This document shows, one piece after another, positions 1 through 11,510 of a DNA stretch of 64,000 bases; position 1 is the stretch's first letter, and each line of letters starts with the position of its first letter. The notes beneath the pieces are model-generated. The model saw only the letters and a program-made list of their open reading frames with translations. It was not told the origin of the DNA and searched no databases. The position numbers and the translations under genes were made by a program. Origin of the DNA: Xanthostigma xanthostigma (lineage: Eukaryota > Arthropoda > Insecta > Raphidioptera > Raphidiidae). The stretch covers positions 13,516,001 to 13,580,000 of the forward strand of contig OY754468.1 in the NCBI GenBank assembly GCA_963575645.1, in the 5' to 3' direction.

Positions 1-57
1 ATTTTCACTTATGGCAAGCATACGAACTAGTAAACTCTAGTTACTTATATCTCTATG
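1..57. mobile_element. 3' end of an 8-bp-TSD MITE (family A), cut by the window edge
   Basis: The first 57 bases match one end of the complete family A MITEs at 8261-8489 and 15838-16065: the segment reading cacttatggcaagcatacga followed by the terminal ATATCTCTATG. Only this end is in the window. Confidence 0.75.
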
Positions 58-918
58 ATTGTGACTCAATTGCCTTGAATTTTTGTAAAACATTGAAAAT
101 CTAATTGATACTTTTGAAGAGTAGTTGCTGCGCAATGCACATGGCTGTATTTCCATCCCTTGCGTAAGGATGAAGTGACAGGGAAGTATGGTTGTGAAAA
201 TAGGGTAGCGAGGAGGGCATTAAAGCGGACTGGATGGAGACAGATTAGCATGTTTTAAACCTTTTGTAAATAAGTATTATGAAAGGACACTCCATAGACA
301 GCCGTGCGACATTGTCGTTACGTTACAACGTAACGACTAAAACCGTTTATACAAGCGACATTACTTTATCCCTGCAGCCCCGTAGCTTTAAAGTAGTGAT
401 GCGTCGCTCCTGAGCGATTTCTCAGAGCGGAGCGAGTCGCTCTTTTTTGTGAATGACTCACTCCGAGCGCTATTGCCCTGTGCTGAGCTATTTTGTACTG
501 TTGCATTCGCACATTTACAGAGCGCACATAGCACAGGCCACAAAGGCACTAGTGAATTTTGCACGTACGGAGTTATCTTTGCTGAGTCATTTAATGTTGA
601 ATGACATACTGTAAATGTAATAGTACTAAGCTTACAGTGACTTAAATAATTCACATTGACGCCGTTGACAAAGATATAATATAGTAACAATAAACATTAT
701 TATTGTACGCTAGTGTGGGTAAGACGCTACGGGTGGGTTGAAGTGTGAGTGAGAGAGAGCGTAGACGTACTGAGTTGAAGCGTGTTTCGGTGCGATATAT
801 GCCGATATATGCTCTCTCTCACACTTATGCTGTGATTCTATTGTAAATCGTGTGGATCGTTTTTAGAAGCACCCTTAAAAAAGTAAATTCAAAACAAAGC
901 AATAAAAATTGAAACCTG
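58..918. other. No gene recognised
   Basis: I see no supportable gene here. Positions 385-475 hold clustered GAGCGA/TCGCTC words that can fold, and 740-830 holds short GA- and CT-rich stretches. Short open frames on the minus strand have no recognisable domain and are probably chance. Confidence 0.5.
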
Positions 919-1577
919 AGAAAAATTCCAGCCAATTGAACGACGAGACCATTCTAACCTCAAAATGTTGACATTTGATATATATCTAGTATAATAAATA
1001 AAATAAAATTTCTGATATCGCGAGAGGTGACGCGGGTAATGGCTAGTATTCAATGTGATACAATTGTTATTCGTTGTCATGGTTACCTACATAATATGTT
1101 CCACGTCATCTAAAAATTAATCAAAGCATGTTTAACTAGTTTATTTCTGACAGATCAATCAAAACAAAAGAACAGCTGATTTTTTTATTTTGAAAATAAT
1201 TACGAAACTATCAACTTTAGGAAAAAAAATTAACGAAACTTTCTTGAAAAAATAAATAGAATAATAAGCCGTTATGAAAAGTATACGATTATCATATAAA
1301 AAACACCGTTATAACATATATCTCTTCTGCGCATGCGCCGATTTTCTCCAAAAACAATAGGGCTCTTCATATTTGCTTACTAAACATACTCCTAAAATTT
1401 GGTTTCAATTCAATCTGTTGACCTGCATCGTGCTCACAGACAAACAGACGCTCAGAGTTTTTCCAAAAAATAAGTTTTTTAGATTTGGGGGACCTCAAAA
1501 CGAAACGATATTGTAAAATTGTGTTTTATGACCTAAACTAGTACCTATCATTACTTGTGAGTTGAAATGGTAAAATA
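919..1577 (+). mobile_element. Family B TIR element, copy 1 (degraded)
   Basis: Non-coding element of about 0.66 kb. It starts near ATTCCAGCCAATTG, continues with ACCATTCYAAC, and ends with GTTGAAATGGTAAAA; the ends are imperfect inverted repeats around ACCATTCCAAC. Internal landmarks shared with the other copies are GACGCGGGTAATGGCTAGT, the palindrome GCGCATGCGC and CAAAATTTGGTTTCAAT. This copy has diverged more than those at 2944-4355. Confidence 0.75.
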
Positions 1578-1960
1578 TCGAGAACGACGAGTTTTAAATT
1601 TTTCTGCCTATAGTTTGCCCACTTCCAGTTTAGTGCTAATTAAAAATGAATTAAAAATCAGCCATTTTTATGTTAAATCTATAACGCCATACATACAGAT
1701 TTAGATGATACGACTATATTATGTTTCGTTTCAATATTCAGCCTTCTAGTAGGGCAGTGTTTTAATCTGACATGACAACTGACAAGAGATTATTGCAAGC
1801 AGGATTTAGACGTTTCAGTGACCCTGGTGTGTTTGGGTGATGGCGCGACGTGTTGGAGTAATATGTGAATAGTACACGATTTGCATACCGCTTCAGCACT
1901 TAATATGCACACCAGACACCAGATGTAGTTGGAGCTCCTCAACTAGGAGTTGAGATAAAT
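1578..1960. other. No gene recognised
   Basis: AT-rich stretch between two mobile elements, with no convincing open frame, repeat or RNA. Confidence 0.5.
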
Positions 1961-2498
1961 TAGAGATGGGAAAAACGGGTCTTTTTAGTGATCTGCATCT
2001 TTGCATCTGGATCCCGTATATGAGCCGGCTCACTGAACCGGTTCAAAAAGAACCGAGTTCTGAATATGTTATTCGAGTCAACTGAGCCACTGAGTTAGTT
2101 GAGTCAAGTCAATCATATCACCTAATATTATGCCAGTGACTGACTCACATATTATAAGGCGGGGTTTTACAGGTTGCTACTTGCTATGTTACAGAAAGCA
2201 TATTGCAATATGCAATACAATACCTTAATTAGTTGTGACTTAAGTGAAACACTGTAATAACTGTACCGCCTGTGCGTAGTGTGTACACTGTATAGTTGTT
2301 GATTGTATAATGTATACCTGTATAGAATGCATGAGTCATTTGAGCTGACAGATACTTATTGCTTCTGTGTGTTAAGTGTTTCACTGAGTTATGCGGATCC
2401 GTTGATCCGTCGGCTCAAAAAAAAGTAAGTCGGCTCTCACGGATCTTCTGTCGGAGTCGGCTCTTTGAACCGGTTCAGATCTGAGTTACCCAACACTA
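1961..2498. mobile_element. hAT-type MITE
   Basis: The left end TAGAGATGGGAAAAA and right end TTACCCAACACTA match the usual hAT pattern (TAGNGNTGGG...CCCANCNCTA). GGCTC/GAACCGGTTC segments inside both ends are in inverted orientation. The flanking octamers AGATAAAT (1953-1960) and AGATAATG (2499-2506) share their first six bases, as an aged 8-bp target duplication would. There is no transposase frame, so it is non-autonomous. Confidence 0.7.
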
Positions 2499-2943
2499 AG
2501 ATAATGATTTTCGAATGCTCATCTGGTCCGCCATATATAAAAGTCTTATTATTTTCCAGGCGACTAATAACTTAAAGGGCAAAAATTATATTAGACGAGT
2601 TTCAAACGCAAGATATCATATTGACATTTTAAAAACCGCCATACAATTTTCGTTTTTACTATCAGTGATGATCGGTGTCCTAACTCTTACATGAGGAACT
2701 CTAGTTAAAGCTAACAGACATTACACTATGGTCATAATATACTACTGCAATATTACGGTGTTGGCAGCATACCTACAGTGTTAGAGTAGTGAGACGAAAT
2801 TTCACAGTAACTGCTGTTCCTGTTACATGATTATTACCAGAAAATATCCGAAACGGTAGATATAGTTGTTTCGCACGTTTATATTTCTATACGGTTTTAT
2901 TATAGTATAGTACAATTGAACAAAAAATCCCCATACTAACAAA
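2499..2943. other. No gene recognised
   Basis: AT-rich sequence between a hAT MITE and a family B copy, with no supportable feature. Confidence 0.5.
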
Positions 2944-3618
2944 TAAAAAAAAATCTAGCCAATTGGGCGACGGGACCACTCCAACTTCAAAAATGTTGGC
3001 ATTTGATTATAATAAAGAAAATAAAATTTGTGATATCGTGTGAAGTGACGCGGGTAATGGCTAGTATTCAATATGATATTTGCTATTCGTTCCCATGGTT
3101 ACCTACGTAATATGTTCCACGTCATGTAAAAATTAATCAAAGCATGCCGAACTAGTTTATTTCTGACAGATCCATAAAACAAAACCCGGCCGATTTTTTT
3201 TTTTATTTTCAAAATATTTCCGAAACTATAAAGTTTAGAAAATAATTTAACGAAACTCTTGAAAAAATAAATATAATAATAAGCCGTTATGAAAAGTATA
3301 CCATTATTATAATATAAAAAAACACCGTTATAGCATGTATGTCTTCTGCGCATGCGCCAATTTTCCCCAAAAACAATAGGGCTCTTCATATTTGCATACC
3401 AAACATCCTCCCAAAATTTGGTTTCAAATCCACTCACTCGTTTGAACTGTATCGTGTTCACAGACAAACAGACTAACAGACGCACAGAGTTTTTTCAAAA
3501 ATATGTTTTTTGGATTCGGGGGACCTCAAAACGGAAAGAAATTGTAAAATTTTTGAAAAGTGATTTTTGACATAAACTAGTATCTACCATTCCTCACTTG
3601 TGGGTTGGAATGGTAAAA
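2944..3618 (+). mobile_element. Family B TIR element, copy 2
   Basis: Nearly complete copy with the family's 5' block (CCAATTGGGCGACGGGACC), internal GCGCATGCGC, CAAAATTTGGTTTCAAAT, the CAGACTAACAGACGCACAG block and 3' end GTTGGAATGGTAAA. It abuts copy 3 directly in the same orientation. Both strands have short open frames, but copies do not keep a common frame, so they are not genes. Confidence 0.85.
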
Positions 3619-4355
3619 AAAAAATTCCAGCCAATTGGGCGACGGAACCATTCCAATTTCAAAAATGTTGACATTAATTGATTTTAATAAAGAAAATAAA
3701 ATTTTTGATATCGTGTGAGGTGACGCGGGTAATCGCTAGTATTCAATATATTTGCTATTCGTTGCCATAGTTACCTACATAATATGTTCCACGTCATGTA
3801 AACATTAATCAAAGCATGCCGAACTGTTTAGGTATTTCTGACAGATCCATAAAACAAAAGAGCGATTGATTTTTTTTATTTTCAAAATATTTCTGAAACT
3901 ATAAAGTTTAGGAAAAAAATTTTTTAACAAAACTTTCTTGAAAAAATAAATAGAATAATAATCCGTTATGAAAAGTATACCATTATTATATAATAGACAC
4001 CTTTTTAGCATATATCTCTTCTGCGCATGCGCCGGTTTTCCCCAAATACAATAGGGCTCTTTATATTTGCATACCAAACATCCTCCTAAAATTTGGTTTC
4101 AATCCGTGCATCCCTTTGACCTGTTTGTTGTATTGATTTGTTATTTTTCATTTTGTCAATATATTGGTCTGAGAAAAATTGGTCGACAATTTTATTTATT
4201 TGAAGACTAACAGACGCACAGAGATTTTTCAAAAATATGTTTTCTGGATTCGGGGGACCTCAAAACGGAAAGATATTGTAAAATTTTTGAAAAGTGACTT
4301 TTGACATAAACTATGTAGTACCTACTATTCCCCACTTGTGGGTTGGAATGGTAAA
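3617..4355 (+). mobile_element. Family B TIR element, copy 3, head-to-tail with copy 2
   Basis: Starts at the end of copy 2 (the shared run of A separates GGAATGGT from ATTCCAGCC) and ends with GTGGGTTGGAATGGTAAAA. Relative to the other copies it has about 70 extra bases near 4125-4200, between the ATCCGTGCATCC block and the CTAACAGACGCACAG block. Confidence 0.85.
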
Positions 4356-6490
4356 AACAAAGATTTGAATGTCACAAATTGTTTACTACCTTTTGCTCAA
4401 AATGTGGTGAAAAGTCTTTGCGGAAAGACGGTCGGGTTTAGCAAAAGGGGAATAGGGAAGGCGTCAGATCTGTGCTTTTTCTCAGTTTTTTTGCAAAATG
4501 CTGGGAAACCATTACACTATACAAAATTAAAGTTCGTTAAATTTCCCATAATAAGGCTTAATATATTTTTTTGTTGCGCTCAATAGTTTCGGAGACATGA
4601 AGGGGTGAAATATAGTTTTTTTGTTTTTATTTGCATTTTTGCACGTTTTTTGAAATTCTGAGTTTACGCGAAGTACTCTAGAATGAATAGTGTTTAAAAA
4701 ATATCAAATTCTCAAATCTGGATTATGGATCTACAGACGGGCTTCTTAAATGCCTCAAACAAAATAAGAAAACTCAGAGCGACTACCCTAAATATTTTAT
4801 TTGAGATAGGAATTTCTGGCAAAAAATGGAAACACTTGATGTGAAGTTCTCTAGTAATAAGGATGTTCAATACATATTAACTTCCCGTGTAATGGGTTAT
4901 AGACATATCCATGGGCTAACTAACTGTTGTAACGTTGAGGCCGTATATGATTCGAGCAAACGGCTGTTGATTAAAAACGAGTTGCTGGGTCCAAATAAAA
5001 ATATTCGCTCGATAAAAAAAAATATATTTATCATAAATCCAAAATAATAAAAAAGAATGTTAATAAATTAACCCAAAGGGTAAGTATATTTGAATAAAAA
5101 TAAACATCAAAATAAAATCGTATAAATACAAAATTGCTCACAGAAACCAAAAATAATTCTTAAAACATTAAAATACACAAAGGAAATAAAATAAGAATAT
5201 ATTTCGACTAGAAATTGAAAATTTAATAATAAATTTTTTGTAGGAATTTTATTAATGATTTTGCTAAGGCAGGAGATACGCGACAGATCGCATCTTTTAA
5301 TAATCAGACACCAAGACAATTATTCATGCAAAAATGATTACATCATTATTTTAAACTGGAGATACAAATGAGTTGTGGCCTTACAGGGGCAAGATGTATA
5401 TAAAAAAAAACAAACATTTAGCCAATTAATATGATAAACATATTATTTCGAAAAAGGTTCAACAATTATGCGTATGGTTGCACTGTGCAAAAAATTCGGA
5501 AAATTTGTATGCGGCCACCTTACAAAAGCAATTTTATTTTTGAAATAGTTCTATCCGGCTTAAAATGGAAACACTTGACACCAAGTTCTCTGGTAAGAAC
5601 AGTGCTCTTTAAATATGAAATTCCCACGTAGGGTTTGTGGAACTAACTATAAATTGAGTAAAAAAAAATTGGAAAGTTTGTTCGCGGCCACCCTACAGAA
5701 GTCATTTTTTTATAAGAGAGAACTTTTCGGTTAAAAATGAAAACACTTGACGCGAAGTTCTCTAGTAAGACGGGTGGTCATTAAATATCCATAGTATACA
5801 GTATAGATATATTAATTGTGAGCTATCAAACTCAGTCGATCTAAGAATCGATTAAACCTCGTTATTTACAGCAACCTATTTTATACCTGGAGCTAATGGC
5901 CTGACAGGGGCGTACCGATCGTAACATTTTTTTCAAAATCGTATTTTTAAAGTTAAAAAGCAAATTCTCTGAAAAATTGATTTTTTAAGGTAACCGCTTT
6001 CAGGTTTTACACATTTTTTTACTCAATTAGATAGCCTATGGATAGGTTTAGAAAATTTGTTCACGAGCACCCCACAGAGGTAATTTTGTTAAGATAGCAC
6101 TTTTTAACTAAAAACACGAAATTCTCTAGTAAAAAGGTTGTTCATAAATATTCAATTCTCATTCAGATATTATAGACATCTATTAAACTCTATCGAACAT
6201 TTTGGAAACTCTGAAATCGGTAACAATCTTTTCAAAATCGTATTTTTAATGTAAAAAGTAGTCTATGAAAAATTGCTTTTTAAGGGTGACCACTTCCAAA
6301 TTTCACAAATGTTTTTAACTGTTTTAATTCATTTAGATACTTAGTCTATGAATGTAAAACGTAGATGGGAATTTTAAAGTTTATAAATACCTTTCATATT
6401 AGAGTACTCCACGTCAAGTGTTTATATTTCTAGTTGAAAAGTTCTATAGGTAATGAAAAAAATTACTTCTGTAAGGTCGCCGCCAGTTAT
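4356..6490. repeat. Decayed direct repeats; no gene
   Basis: Degenerate repeats are recognisable by recurring words: GGAAACACTTGA followed by AAGTTCTCTRGTAA (about 4827, 5569 and 5745) and GCGGCCACC...ACAGA/CAAAAG (about 5508, 5680, 6060). Two adjacent occurrences lie 172 bases apart, others about twice that, consistent with an old tandem array with gaps. No open frame is preserved across units. Confidence 0.5.
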
Positions 6491-6501
6491 GGTTGTTGGT
6501 T

Positions 6502-6742
6502 AAAATAAAAAATATTTTTAACAAAAAAATTGAACCGACTTCAAAATATGCACTAAAAAGTAATAAAATAATTACAATTACTATTGTTATTTTTGGAGTC
6601 GATGTTATTATTGCTAGGTATATTGTAGTGTTTCCTTGGCTGACACCGACTCCAAAAATAACAATAATTGTAATTATTTTATTACTTTTTAGTGCATATT
6701 TTGAAGTCGGTTCAATTTTTTTGTTAAAAATGTTTTATTTTT
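6502..6742. mobile_element. Foldback element with ~100-bp arms
   Basis: The left arm (6502-6604) is almost the exact reverse complement of the right arm (6643-6742). Landmarks are GAACCGACTTCAAAATATGC on the left and GCATATTTTGAAGTCGGTTC on the right, with a ~38-base loop. The 105-codon plus-strand frame through it is a by-product of the palindrome. Confidence 0.85.
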
Positions 6743-6967
6743 CTCTTTTTAGTGTTAGATATTTACTCAATAAATTATGCAGTTATTTTATGAAGTATTG
6801 CAATGGGTAAAATTTGAGAGTTTCCCTCGATTTCTCCTGACTTGGTTCCGATGGGACCACCTCGGAAGTGCACTCTTTTGAATAAAAAAAGAATTTTGAA
6901 AATCGGTCCATAATTGACGGAGAAATCGGTGAACATACATAAAAAAAATATACAGTCGAACATAGAA

Positions 6968-7223
6968 TGCTATCCGATTTCGATTACATTAACCCCTATT
7001 TAGCCACCCCCCAAACCTCATGTAAATAACAATAATGCCATACGCTGGAAAAAATTGTTGAAAATCCTTTTCATGCACAGACCTTTTAAAAGTGCAAGCA
7101 GTCGTTAAATAGTCATTGAAAAGGATTTTTAACAATTTTTTGCAGCGTATGGCATTATTGTTATTTTCATGAGGTTTGGGGGGTGGCTAAATAGGGGTTA
7201 ATTTAATCGAAATCGGATACCAT
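6968..7223. mobile_element. Foldback element with ~110-bp arms
   Basis: The left arm runs from ATGCTATCCGATTTCGATTA through CCCCTATTTAGCCACCCCC to GAAAATCCTTTTCATG. The right arm repeats this in reverse complement and ends TAATCGAAATCGGATACCA. The central spacer is about 35 bases. No coding capacity. Confidence 0.85.
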
Positions 7224-8115
7224 TGATCCACACCATTATTTGTACTTAGTACAATATAAATCTCGAATGCCATCCGATTTGAACAATTTTTAGTGTGTTT
7301 TTTACTAATTGTTGAAACAATCGAAAATAAGGGTTTTCCGGCGACTTTGAGCGGTTGTTTCTCCGAAACTGCCCATCAGGATCGAATGGCAATTTTTTCC
7401 CAACGTTTGGTGGTGTCAATAAGTATGCTCACTAATTTTGAAGCGGTTGCCTTTTCAGTTTTTTTTTTAATTCGCTAGTGCAAAAACGGCCCGCGTGTTA
7501 CGGATGGAAAAAAAAATTATTATATAATTAGGGTATTTCCTTCAATGCTACCGCATTTTTATCCGGTTGCCTTTTCAAAATTTTTTCGATTTTGCCCCAC
7601 CCCCATATTGCCGTCCCTGTCCATTTGGGGTCACTTTGGCCGCTACCGGGGGGTTCTGTACCACTCATAGGCCCAGATTACCACTTGCCATCCGGTTGCC
7701 TGTCCGACACCGGATTGACGTGCCACTGCTTTGAATATATATATATAACACGCGAACACATTTTTCAAAATTGTCTACACTAGGTTAACCAACAGTGTAG
7801 AAAATTTTTAAAAATTTGTTCTGGAAAGTTATTAACGTTTGCAGGTTGATCATGTCAACATTATAACGTGTCTTAAAATTAACATTGAATCGTTGTTGTT
7901 CTATATTTCTAATAGTAATAATATTATGGTTGTTGTTCACTAAAAAATATAAACTTACTAATGTGTTTGTTTACGTATATTTCCATTTAAAATTAGCATA
8001 TTTTTTGACCGTTGATTTTTTCAGAAAACATGTTGCACAATATTATAGACCGAGAGCTATTGAACTTTTTGGAAGCTGATTCAGGCATGGAATTACAATG
8101 TAGCTTAATCAGTGT
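7224..8115. other. No gene recognised
   Basis: Unassigned sequence with a GC-richer patch at 7590-7725. Short open frames exist, but none shows a domain, signal peptide or repeat. Confidence 0.45.
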
Positions 8116-8248
8116 AAACAACGAAAATGACACATTATGTCATTAATTCCAGTCGTTTTTAGGGGTAATCGATCCATAAAGTTGTCAAAAACTATTCAAA
8201 AAAGGTGAGAGTTGCAAAGCTAAATTTTTGTCTAGTTTTTATACCAAT
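8116..8248 (+). repeat. Left arm of a widely spaced inverted repeat
   Basis: Matches the reverse complement of 10767-10906, sharing AACAACGAAAATG, CCAGTCGTTTTTAGGG and TTTTTGTCT. The two arms bracket about 2.5 kb holding a MITE, a broken mariner-type transposon and another insertion. They may be ends of an older composite element. Confidence 0.65.
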
Positions 8249-8260
8249 GTGTGTCATAAC

Positions 8261-8489
8261 CATAGAGATATAAGATACTAGAGTACGCTAATTCGTATGC
8301 TTGCCATAAGTGAAAGTGTCCTTAGCTGAGAGAGAGGACGCTGCAGCGGGTTTAGAAAACCAGATATTTGTTTACTCAAACCAGCATTGTTTTGTATCAT
8401 TAGTTACTATAGAGATAAGGAACTGTTCACTGTCTGTATTGCAGACACTTTCACGGCTCACTCGCGTACTCTAGTCTAATATCTCTATG
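8261..8489. mobile_element. Complete MITE, family A, with 8-bp target duplication
   Basis: A 229-bp element with terminal inverted repeats CATAGAGATATAAGA / TCTAATATCTCTATG extending to about 27 bases (through TAGAGTACGC). It is flanked by a perfect 8-bp direct repeat GTCATAAC (8253-8260 and 8490-8497). An 8-bp duplication fits hAT or P-superfamily mobilisation; the CA...TG ends do not decide between them. No open frame. Confidence 0.9.
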
Positions 8490-8633
8490 GTCATAACTCA
8501 TATGACACAGAGGCAGTCGCTAAAAGGTGGCAGGGCATCCCTAACATGCAAAACAGGGTTTTGAATTTAAACTAATTTTGACAATGGTAAAACTTTGACA
8601 GCATTTAAGTGTTTCAATTTCTAAGCGAAAATT

Positions 8634-8997
8634 AAAAAGGCAGATCAAAATTTCAACCGAAACACCCTGGTAGAATGCCTTTATCATCCCATAATCAATT
8701 TCTCACGAAAAATTTATAAAAAAGCTAGTAGAAATAAACGGTGAAGCTATTTTTTTTTGTAGACGAGTCTCTACACCAGGATGTGCTATACAGGGTGTAT
8801 CACAGAAAACATAACATAGGGAAAACTCCACTGTGCAAATTAGTTAGGATCAACGATTACTTTGGACACATATTAGAATGGATACCATGGTAATTAACCA
8901 TTATTTAATAACAATAATAGCTAATAATGAACAATTACCTATATTAAATAAATATGTTTTTATTAATGAAACAATTTTTTATAAAGAACATATTTTT
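8634..8997 (-). mobile_element. Terminal part of a mariner/IS630-type transposon plus flanking repeat
   Basis: Matches 13291-13567 in the same orientation. Both copies share CATCCCATAAT, then TACAGGGTGTATC followed by CAGAAAAC and GATTACTTTGGACACATATT. TA followed by CAGGGTGT is a typical terminus of Tc1/mariner-like elements in insects. A transposase remnant lies beyond the inserted element at 10166-10470, so this is read as its transposon end. Confidence 0.6.
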
Positions 8998-9171
8998 AAC
9001 TTCCCGCTTTCAAAAAAAAAAAAAAATTTTTTTTCAAAAATCGGGATGTCATTGGTTTTACCCCGATTTTCGAAAATCGAGTTTTCGCCAGATCTCGACG
9101 TTTTGAGGTCCTAGGAAGCTATTGAAACTATTTTGGCCATGATGTCCGTAGGGCTGTATGTATGTGTGTTG

Positions 9172-9204
<33 letters not shown>

Positions 9205-10077
9205 AACCTTCTATATCTTTTGAATGGAGTGTCCGACTGAAACGCGGTTTGCGGCATCTGACGTGATCTTGGTGAACTTAGACTTCCGGAAAATTTGAAA
9301 CGATTCGGCCCAAAAAATTTTGAGAAATCTTAAAAAAACAAGTTTCAAAAATTTTTAAAAATTTGTTTTTGTAAAATATTTTCTAAACTACTAAACCGAT
9401 CAATTCCATAATCTAATCAGCTCTTCTCCTTAACAAACTGCGTCGATTTCCGCAAACCGCATAAAAATCGGTTTATTTGTTCATGAGATACCGTTAACGA
9501 AAAAATCGTAAAAAAGTGTTTTTTTAAAATGACTCTTAAAATTGTTATCAGATCGATTTTTTTGTAATAAATTACTTCCTTAGGCTAAAAAAACTGCGTC
9601 GATCGCCGCAGACCAAATCAAAATTGGTTCATTTGTTCATGAGATAACGTGAACGAAAAATTAGGAAAAAAGTAATTTTTTATAATTACTCGTAAAATTC
9701 TTATCAAATCGATTTTTTTGTAATAATTTGCTTTCTTAGGTTAAAAAAACTGCGTCGATCGCCGCAAACCGCATCAAAATCGGCTCATTTGTTCACGAGA
9801 TATCGTGAACGAAAAATTTGTAAAAAAGTGTTTTTTTAAATTGCTCGTAAAATTCCTATGAGATCGATTTTTCTGTAATAAATTACTTTTTTAGTTTAAA
9901 AAATTGCGTCGACTGTCGCAAATCGCATCAAAATCGGTTCATTTGTTCATGAGATATCGTGAACGAAAATTTCGTAACAAAGTGATTTTTTTTTTGAGCT
10001 CGAAGAGCTAAAAATTAAACTTTTTGCTATATTTTATATATTTTTGAGCGTTTTGAACTCGAAAATAACGGGAAGTT
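8998..10077. mobile_element. Inserted element with an internal 155-bp tandem array
   Basis: Bounded by AACTTCCCG on the left and its complement CGGGAAGTT on the right. It interrupts the mariner-type element. It carries a (TG)n tract (9163-9190), the stretch TATATCTTTTGAATGGAGTG and a tandem array. No open frame of note. Confidence 0.65.
9336..10005. repeat. Tandem repeat, about 155-bp unit, four copies
   Basis: The marker AACTGCGTCGA/AATTGCGTCGA recurs at 9436, 9592, 9748 and 9902 (spacings 156, 156, 154). Each unit contains AAAATCGGTTYATTTGTTC, ATGAGATA and GATCGATTTTT. It lies inside the element at 8998-10077. Confidence 0.85.
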
Positions 10078-10165
10078 ACAGGGATGGCCTGCAGGGTCAA
10101 ACTTCTTTTCAAATTTTTTTAAATTAATAATTATTAAGCGAAACTAACAGTTAAAATTAAAAAAT

Positions 10166-10470
10166 AAAGCAAATGGTCAAATAAACTTCCATTTTGAATT
10201 ACGTAGTGGCTTAATCGGTTATAAAAACCTTGTCCCACTTTGTCTAACATTACAGGAGTCACATTGAAACATACTTCAGCGATTTTGTCTTTAGTTCATT
10301 CAGATTTTTCCACCATCTCGAATAGATTTCATTGTGCAAATAACCCCAAAAAAAGGTCGTTCGGGGCTAAATCCGGAGAATGACCCGGCCACTCTATACT
10401 ACCTCCACGACCTATCCAACCGATGAAGGTTTGATTCAAAAACTCTCTAACATATCTCTACCATGGTAAC
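10166..10470 (-). pseudogene. Mariner/IS630-type transposase, C-terminal remnant
   Basis: Read on the minus strand, this stretch encodes RDMLESFLNQTFIGWIGRGG, then SIEWPGHSPDLAPNDLFLG, and later ACFNVTP-like and NGSLFDHL segments. This matches the C-terminal catalytic region of insect Tc1/mariner-type transposases, where the aspartate of SPDL is the third metal-binding acidic residue and the protein normally continues DFFLWG...FYYRL...HFEHL. In-frame stops occur after DLFLGLFAQ and again in the following helix region. The N-terminal HTH domain and first two catalytic acids are missing, so this is a dead fragment. The family assignment is by motif recognition only, but several motifs fall in the expected order. 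Confidence 0.75.
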
Positions 10471-10766
10471 GATCTATGAATAGAGGGCAAAGCAATCGCT
10501 GATCTTAACTAATTTGCGCTGTGCATTGCACATACCGCTGAACTGCGGTGTGTGCTCTATTATCGCTTTGTGCGCCAGAGCTGACTTTCATTCATAAAAA
10601 AATTTATATTTAGGTTAATTTCGCACGAAATCCATTCAAATTGTAGCTTCTTTTGAATAGCTTCGCACCCAGCCTACCAGCTAGCAGAACTCCTAGCAGC
10701 GTTTCTAGCCTCATGCGCAGCGGTCTTAAGCTTTAGCACTATCTTTATTCTATAATGATATTTGTT
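10471..10766. other. No gene recognised
   Basis: Contains a short dispersed word (ATTCAAATTGTAGCTTCTTT at about 10636) also present in reverse complement near 18795-18815. No coding signal. Confidence 0.45.
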
Positions 10767-10906
10767 GGTATAGTCACTCACCAGACAAAAAAGTAGTTTT
10801 GCAGATTTCAGCTTTTTTTTTAAATTTTTGATAACTTTAGGAGTTGATTAGCCCTAAAAACGACTGGAGTTAGTTAAGCAAAATGGCATTTTCGTTGTTT
10901 GCGTTG
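10767..10906 (-). repeat. Right arm of a widely spaced inverted repeat
   Basis: Reverse-complement partner of 8116-8248; landmarks are CCAGACAAAAAAG, CCCTAAAAACGACTGG and CATTTTCGTTGTTTGC. Confidence 0.65.
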
Positions 10907-11404
10907 ATTTTTCTGCGTTATAAAGTATGTCACTTCTATGTGTAAATCAGTTTCCAAAAATTCAAATCTCTGATTAATGTCTGATTACTTTCGGTAAATA
11001 AAATTATCGACCAATTTTTCAAACACTATATTAACAAATTATTTAATTATAATTCAATTAATTAATCACGTTTCCTTCCGGATTTGGAGCGTCTTCAGAA
11101 TTAAGCTAAAAATATATATAGTTTTCCGCTAGTGCAGCGGTATGTGCAATTAATTTGTTTATAAAAGAATTCAAGTTGAGTCTAATAGCTCTTGGCCTAT
11201 TATAGCAAAACAAATAAAATGCATTATTGAGGTAGGTATACTAATGCATATTCATTAAATATAGCGTTGTACCTTTTTGCGTCACTGTGCTCAAATTTGT
11301 AAACAAGGTATTTTTTTAAATTAATTTTTATCTTTTGAATCTTAAAATTTCCAGTGTTCGTTGATGGGTGATAAATAACATCCTGTGTATGTAAAATTGC
11401 CTTG

Positions 11405-11460
11405 AATAGCCAACGGCTGGGGTTATATATATTCTAGGGAGCTCAGTCGATCTCACCAGT
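11405..11460 (+). promoter_or_regulatory. TATA/initiator core promoter of antifreeze gene 1
   Basis: TATATATAT at 11424-11432 is followed by the arthropod initiator TCAGT at 11443-11447 and a second candidate, TCACCAGT, at 11453. With the A at 11455 the TATA lies about 31 bases upstream, the classical spacing; with 11445 it is 21. The 5' leader would be 56-66 bases without introns. The same block is conserved upstream of gene 2. Confidence 0.7.
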
Positions 11461-11510
11461 CGAGTGAAGTAAACAGCAAGATAAATAACATAATAATATA
11501 TATTTTCAAA

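Noticed and set aside
3099-4077. Related minus-strand frames in family B copies (CYNGVFLYYNNGILF-like)
   Set aside because: Similar peptides appear only because the DNA copies are similar. The frames are shifted or stopped in other copies, and the composition is that of AT-rich non-coding DNA.
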